Below, piece by piece: positions 57,951 through 64,000 of a stretch of DNA of 64,000 nucleotides. The stretch's first letter is position 1. Every line of letters begins with the position of its first letter. Source of the stretch: Tetmemena sp. SeJ-2015 (taxonomy: Eukaryota > Ciliophora > Spirotrichea > Sporadotrichida > Oxytrichidae). The notes beneath the pieces were generated by a model. It made no database searches. It saw only the letters and a program-made list of their open reading frames with translations, and was not told where the DNA came from. The DNA is taken from the NCBI GenBank assembly GCA_027382625.1, contig JAJKFJ010020804.1:123157-187156 (forward strand). The letters run 5' to 3'. Both the position numbers and the translations under genes were made by a program.

Positions 57951-60900
57951 ACATATCTGACAGTTTTTTGAATGCGCCACAAGTTTTAAAATGGAAACAG
58001 ATACATATATTACTAATTAAATACAGTGAGTGTTACAAACAGCGCTTATGGTTTGAGCATATATAGATCTAGATTTTAAAATTGCCATGGATCCGTTAAT
58101 GGAGCTATCTTTTACATATCATAAAGCAAACTTTATATCGAGGATTGCTAATTCATAAATACAAGCTCTCAAATCGGTGGTTTAGTAAATTATATTCTCT
58201 AATAATTACATAATATTTAACATTAGATATTTTTTCAAATTCTCTTTAAAATTAAATGAAATGGGCCCTTGATAAGATGAGATTTCATCTACTACCATCA
58301 TACTGAAACCTTTATTTACTACTTTAATGAATCAAAGTTGATATAAATCTTAATTATATTATTTAATTCTACGACTGATACCTATGGAGGAATAGCTTTA
58401 ATTTAAGTTAAAATATTATACATAGGAAAATTAATTTAGAGAGCAAGCTCTTTCAGTCTTACTAAATCCAGTAAATTATTGACTTATGCAAAATAAAACG
58501 GGTTGCTTTTATACTCTTTAGCGAACAACATTTAGATATTGATAGAGAATATTTCTTATTCTTTTGACTAGTAGAATCAGTCAGCGGCAAGTATAATAAT
58601 TTAAATTTAAGTGCTACTTTTAGAAATTTAACAATTAAAAACTTCGAAAATAAAAATTCAGCCCTATTTACCTTGTCGAGTATCACTCACATAGTCGACG
58701 AGGGAAACATCTTTGCATTCAATAAGGGACTGATAGGGTCTATTTATCTCATCACTGGTTCTGCAATTTCTATCAAAAACTCTAAATTTACAAACAACTC
58801 GGCCACTATAAATAAATTAAAAATCTCTTGTCTTATTATTTATAGGCGGAGTGATATCAATGAAAGATGGAAGCTATGCAAAGATATCAAATTCAGAATT
58901 CTCAAGCAACACTGCTTCATAATCCGCTGGAGTAATTTTATAAAAAGTTCTTTGTTTTTAATCTAAGCTCAGTAAAATTCTAACCTTGAAATTCAAAATA
59001 GCACATTCTATTACAACTACGCTTAACAGTAGTCAGTTATTGAAGTGCTAAATAGCAATCTTTCGATTGTAAATTTGATATAAAACTGCAGCTTCAAATT
59101 CAATAATGCAGACTAAGTTAGTGTCTCACTCATCAACGCAGATACAATCATAAAGAATTCGATTTTCCAAGATAATATATCATTTTATGCTTTTTAATAT
59201 GGGATTGGAAATTACTAAAAACATCTTGGCTGGATACTGCAATCTTACCATATCAAAAATTTAATTATCTTTTACATAGAAAATAGACAATATACAAGTT
59301 GGATTTTTTAAAAGTGGATTAAATTTTATTTAATGAAGAAATTTGGAATTATAATAGCACATTAACCCTCTTGAATAAGTAAATATTATTTATGGGGATA
59401 CAGGTACAAAAAATTAATATAAATTTAATGTGTATATAATCAATATTAAAGATTTATTTATATCAAACACCACATTTACATACAGTCCTGAAAGTATAGC
59501 CCAGATTGATAAAAGCCAAGATAAGTCCATGGGTGAAAAATTCATAATTATTTGGTGCATTTATTGTCTAATAAAATTGAATATAATTTTTTTTATTTAT
59601 TTTATAAAAATAGATATTTTTATATAATTTTACCAAAATTTAAATAATTTTTTTAATAAGCAATATCTTCATAATCTCAGATGTCATGTTGGTGATAAAA
59701 GACAGTATTTTCTAAAAAGGGTACGCAGCTTAAGGAGGCGCTATCTTCTTGCAATATGAAAGTAGTATCATAGCGCAGAATACTACGTTTGCAGAAAACT
59801 TTGCAAAATCAACTGGAGGGGCGATTGAAGCCTAGAGCTTTCAAAACTTCTAGATATTGAACTGCATTTTATTTTAGCACATTCATAAATAATGAGGCTG
59901 AGTTGGGAGGAGACGATATCTACTTGGATGGGTCAGAAGCCATAGCCACAGTTAAAGCATCAACTTTCTAAAATAGAATTCAATATTATACTGCACTGAA
60001 TATCTTAGATAATCATTTGTATTAAATTAATTGTTCAATAGCTATAATAAGGACATCTTAAGTTATGGATCTGGACTATAATGTTTGGATTGCCTGAGTA
60101 TTCTGATTTAGAATACAACCTTTAGAAACTGTTCTAGCATATATGGTGGCGCAGTGTATATTGAATATATTTTTAGAACAAACAGATGAGCAGAAAGACT
60201 TGGCCATCAAAGCTCAAGAATAATCTGCAGAAACAATCTTTTCCTACATAATTAGCAATTCTACTTTTGAAAACAACTATTCACCCCTAGGAGGTGCACT
60301 TGTAAGTTTTAAATTGCTAACCTATTTTATAGTATATTACAAATCCTTCATCAGTTAGAATCCAAGACACTGTCTTTATAAATAATTCAGCTAAAGTAGA
60401 TACCGCACTCACTTTGCCAGAGGGATAAGGACAAGGCGGCGCTATTTTTTATACATGCTCTTCCACCACTAGTTAAAATTAGTGCCTACTTTAAATTGGA
60501 AATCAAACTATCTTCTAAAACAATTATGCTGAATAAAAAGGTGGAGCGATTTATTGGGACACTTATGAGCCAGATCTAAACTATTCTTAAATCACTTTCC
60601 AAAATAACTCAGCTACATTTTATGGCAATAACATAGAAACTTTCATTGATATAATATTTTTAGCATGCTTCGTGCAAAACCTAGGCAGGATAAGTAGCGA
60701 AGAATATAGTTCAAGAACTTAGAATAAAGTAGGAGAATGGACACTAGTAGTTTAGATGAGAGCTACTTAGATTTTAATTTAAGTTTATTTTTTTAGATAA
60801 GGTAGATTATTTACCTGCGTTCAAGTTAGATCAATAAGTTAGCGGAGGATATATGGAGTCTCTCTATATAGCTCTCATTGATAAGTATGGTTAGATATAT

Positions 60901-63900
60901 AAAATTTTAATGGAAAATATTTATTCTCTGATTGAAGGAACTAATTAGTTTAGTTTCGAAATGGGACTTACAAAAATTGAGAATATTATCCTCTCAGCTA
61001 CCCCTGGCTATACATATAGTATCGTAGCAGAAACAGATGCAATTGACTAATCAAAGCTTTCCAACATTCAGTATATTCAAGATAAGAATTCATCATTTAC
61101 TTATCATCTAAGATTTATCTTAATTTGGACGATATAAATCTTCACATTGAAATAGACCTAAGAAAGTGCATTTTAGGAGAGTAATTTACCTCAAATGGAA
61201 AATGCTTAATGTGAAAATTATATAAGTTTAGTGCCCAGCTGATACTTTCAGTTTGCTCTAGTAAAATAGTCCTAGTGTATGCACAGAGTGCCCTTCTTAT
61301 AAGGCTTATTGCTATGGAGGGGCAAACTATGGCCCCATGCAAGGCTACTGGAGAAAAAATAATATTACTTCAGCAATCACTGAGTGCCCTTATCTGAGTT
61401 TATTCTTTAAATAAGTCTTGCCTCGGCATGACACCTCCCGACAATTCCCATGGATGTTTTAAAATTCATATTTTTATAGATCTTGTGCTGAAGGATATAG
61501 AGGAATGCTCTGAATGTAAAAATAAATGATTGCCAGATTGGTTACTCTAGACAAGGAGAGACAAAATATTTATTGACTATTTCTTTAAAATGTGGAGTTT
61601 GTCCTAGCAAAGCAATTAACATAGTGAGAATAGTATTCATTCTACTTGGAGTGATTTGCTAATGATATTTCTGATTAGATCAACCCTTAAAGGGCTTAGA
61701 ATTCTAAGAAATCACTAATATCTAATTTAATAATAAATTTATCTAATTTATATCTACTTGAAAATTATGATGAATCATTTCTAGCTGCTGATGATGACTT
61801 CAACAATTGATTTTTCTTGGACTGACGAAATCAGGCAATTCTTTAGTTAGAATAGACAAATAGCGACAGCTCCTGCCCAAATTTTCAGTTTTGATTGCTT
61901 AATCGATTATCGAACTCAAGTAAATGCCTCTGATTACTACATAGATGAGGGATATTTTGGTTATGTAAGCGGATATTCTGATGACACTAGAGTGTTTTTC
62001 AAGAAAATGATTATGATAGCCTTGCTACCAGTAGTATTCATTGGGCTTTGTATCGCTGCATGGTATTTGATTAAACTCTTCTATGACATCAGAGATAGGA
62101 AGAAAAGAGAAAGCTCGATCAAGCAAATGATCAATCAAGACTATGATTAGCTTGCTCAAAGCCAGACCGTAAATGCATCAATCACACCATTTGAATAAGA
62201 TGAAAAGCAAAATAGTTCATCTCGTAAAAAGAAGAACTCAAAGAAAGAAAAGGGTATGAAGGATAAAGAGTCGATAACTTAACAACCCGAGAGTAAATAG
62301 ATAGACGATTCAAATAGCGCTCATAGCTCTGCTAATACAGCTTTTAAAGCTAAAAGTTATAATTTAATTATAATATCCATTAATTCTTAACATATATAAA
62401 TTGCACCACAGATCATCCAATATATGTTCTATGATTTCAAGTGCAAAGAATTTGATGATGAAAACAGAGTTCTATTTATTTTATGATTATTTATTCTCAA
62501 TGACATGGAGGTTATTTGTTGGGGATGAAATTTAAACCTCAATTTATTTTTGTTGATAAGTGCACCTTGCTTATAGTTTTATAGTAGCAATCCCAAGCAT
62601 AATAGTTTGGGGTCTTGGTATTAATTATTTATTCCTATGTTTGCTTTGATAGTAATGATCAGAGTAAAGAATCAGCTAGACTTGAGGAGCATCAGAGAAC
62701 AATATGGATTTATTTACAGAGGCTATAAAGTGAAGTACTTCTTTTGGGAGATCGTTATCATGTACAGGAAGATTCTGATTATTTTCATAGCTGTGTTCAT
62801 TAACCAATTTGGGCTGATAGTGCAAGCTCTCGTGGTGCTTCTCTTTCTAATTTTGTAAGTTACTCATTAATTCCTTCCTTTCTAAACTTTAATAATAGGT
62901 TCTTGATTCTGAATAAGCACTTTTAACCGTACATAACAATAATCTTAAATGATTTGGAGAGCATATCTCTGATCGCCTCAGTGACAACTATCTATTGTGG
63001 AATATTCTTTATTCTCAATAAACCTCAAAGCTGGATTGAGAACAACCCTGTTTATTCTTCGGGTTCGATCTCTCTTACTTCTAAAATGAGCACTGGCCTC
63101 TTTGCAATAATCCTGACAGTTAATGCAATATTCTTCGCTCTTTGGATATAGAGAATGTACATCGAACTCAGAGCTCGTTTCCTCAAATAGCTTCCCAAAG
63201 TTTAAAAATACTGGCCAGAATTTATAAAAGTTTACATTTTACTTTGTCTGTGCAATAACGTTTAAAGTTTCAAAAAACTAGCTCTCCAAACTACTATTAA
63301 AGAGGAACATTATCATCTCAATGAAAATTTCGAAGAAATCATTACTGGATGAATAAAATATTCAGTGGCAAAGATAAAGAAATCCTAACTGACGAGGGCA
63401 TGAGCAGACTCAGAGCTCATCTCAACAAAGAGGCAGTGTTTTAAATGATTGGGCAGAAGTATTTATTTATATAAGCTGAAGAAGAATGATAGTTTCCTGT
63501 CCAGTATTTCTATGGCAAACTTTTCTTAATGAAAAAAGATATTATGTGTTTAAATTTCAAAGGTGAAAGTAATGAACAGATCTCAAATTTCAGATACATT
63601 GAAGGATGAAAAAGTAAACGAAAGTTAATTAGTGGAGCTAAAAGCATCTTCTAATGACAATTTTAGTAAGTTTAGTTTTATAATAGTTCAGAAGCATAAA
63701 GAATGCAAAGACTCTAAATGACTCCACCACTAAAAAGATGTCTTAAATATCTGAAGTGCCAGAAATCAAGATTATTAAGCTTTCAGATGATGCAGAAACA
63801 AAGCCTAAGAAGGTTAAATAGAAAAAGCCAAGAGTAGTTGAGCAAATCAAAGATGTTGAGGTCATTGCTTCTTCTTAAATAGAAGGATTAAACCAAACTA

Positions 63901-64000
63901 AATTAAAGAGTACAACTAAAAGTTAAAGCAAAAATAAGTCCAAGAACAAAAACAAATCTTCTATCAATAAGACTCTCGAGCCTCCAGATATATTCTTTAT
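57838..64000 (+). CDS. Beta-helix surface protein with Cys-rich block and multi-pass C-terminus (partial)
   Basis: Runs off the window. From 57,838 the ectodomain is a series of right-handed beta-helix-like repeats rich in Asn, Gly and short hydrophobic strands (VNFTGSLYIQNATVYNMSS; HGSVNGAIFYISQSKLYIED; ISIKNSKFTNNSATI; FAENFAKSTGGAIEAQ). A Cys-rich block follows (VCTECPSYKAYCYGGANYG; CAEGYRGML; KCGVCPSKAINIVRI), then several hydrophobic helices between 61.6 and 63.2 kb (MIALLPVVFIGLCIAAWYL; ILIIFIAVFINQFGLIVQAL; GLFAIILTVNAIFFALWI) with a Lys/Ser-rich loop between them, and a basic tail (KPKKVKQKKPRVVEQIKDVE). The layout is common in large ciliate surface proteins. Many introns and IESs remain unresolved between 58.2 and 61.2 kb. 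No signal peptide is visible at the left end; the true N-terminus lies elsewhere, perhaps in the inverted arm. Confidence 0.7.
61455..61483 (+). other. IES, 29 b, pointer TGT
   Basis: TGT at 61,455 and 61,484. Excision gives DNSHGCAEGYRGML, restoring a Cys-rich motif common in this type of surface protein. Confidence 0.7.

Noticed and set aside
1..64000. Macronuclear contig or standard-code eukaryote
   Set aside because: TAA/TAG inside conserved proteins exclude the standard code, and pointer-flanked frame breaks plus multigene length exclude a finished gene-sized macronuclear chromosome.
1..64000. tRNA, rRNA or CRISPR-like arrays
   Set aside because: No cloverleaf with a GTTCRANNC-type box, no rRNA-like conserved blocks and no regularly spaced direct repeats were found by eye.

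Overview
Organism and genome type. The window reads as germline (micronuclear) DNA of a hypotrich spirotrich ciliate (Oxytricha/Stylonychia/Tetmemena type). TAA and TAG occur freely inside conserved proteins where Gln fits (actin-capping protein beta, a NEK-like kinase, a cyclin, an RCC1/BTB protein), and TGA is the only codon that ends them. The DNA is AT-rich with short GT..AG introns (mostly 35-110 b). Most important, reading frames break at places where removing a short AT-rich segment bounded by a 3-8 b direct repeat, keeping one copy of the repeat, restores both the frame and the expected protein. These are internal eliminated sequences (IESs) with pointers. Eighteen such junctions were reconstructed with good frame support, plus one tentative case. 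They lie in nine genes, and at each of them the retained segments (MDSs) are in the normal linear order. A long multigene contig like this is expected for the micronucleus, not for the gene-sized macronuclear chromosomes of this group.

Layout. 0.1-2.6 kb (-): coiled-coil protein with a C-terminal GAS2/GAR microtubule-binding domain. 3.4-4.5 (+): F-actin capping protein beta. 4.8-5.1 (+): small single-pass protein. 5.4-6.3 (-): unknown. 6.4-7.2 (+): His-rich, probably mitochondrial membrane protein. 8.0-11.0 (+): multi-pass membrane protein. 11.2-11.9 (+): small membrane protein. 12.2-28.6 (+): a giant surface receptor-like gene (signal peptide, two adhesin-like units each ending in a Cys-rich block, membrane region, acidic cytoplasmic tail with EF-hand-like repeats), with an 827 b foldback element in intron 1 and a GC-rich island at the 3' end. 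29.4-30.2 (-): secreted, possibly GPI-anchored protein. 30.6-34.3 (+): NEK-like kinase. 34.6-36.5 (-): RCC1/BTB protein. 36.6-37.7 (-): coiled coil. 38.0-41.9 (+): cyclin with a long Gln-rich N-terminus. 42.1-42.9 (+): COMM-domain protein. 42.9-46.0 and 46.2-47.7 (-): low-complexity and coiled-coil proteins. 49.1-51.1 (+): FKBP-like/TPR protein. 51.3-52.8 (+): type I membrane protein. 53.9-57.5 (-): EF-hand protein. 57.8-64.0 (+, runs off the end): beta-helix surface protein with a Cys-rich block, several membrane segments and a basic tail.

How it fits together. The genes do not form a pathway. They look like independent transcription units that would become separate nanochromosomes in the macronucleus. 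Themes are cytoskeleton (GAR, CapZ, kinase, coiled coils), cell cycle (NEK-like kinase, cyclin) and very large surface proteins. Several one-base frame breaks fall in homopolymer runs and look like assembly errors. Gene ends and some start codons are therefore approximate where an IES could not be resolved by eye.
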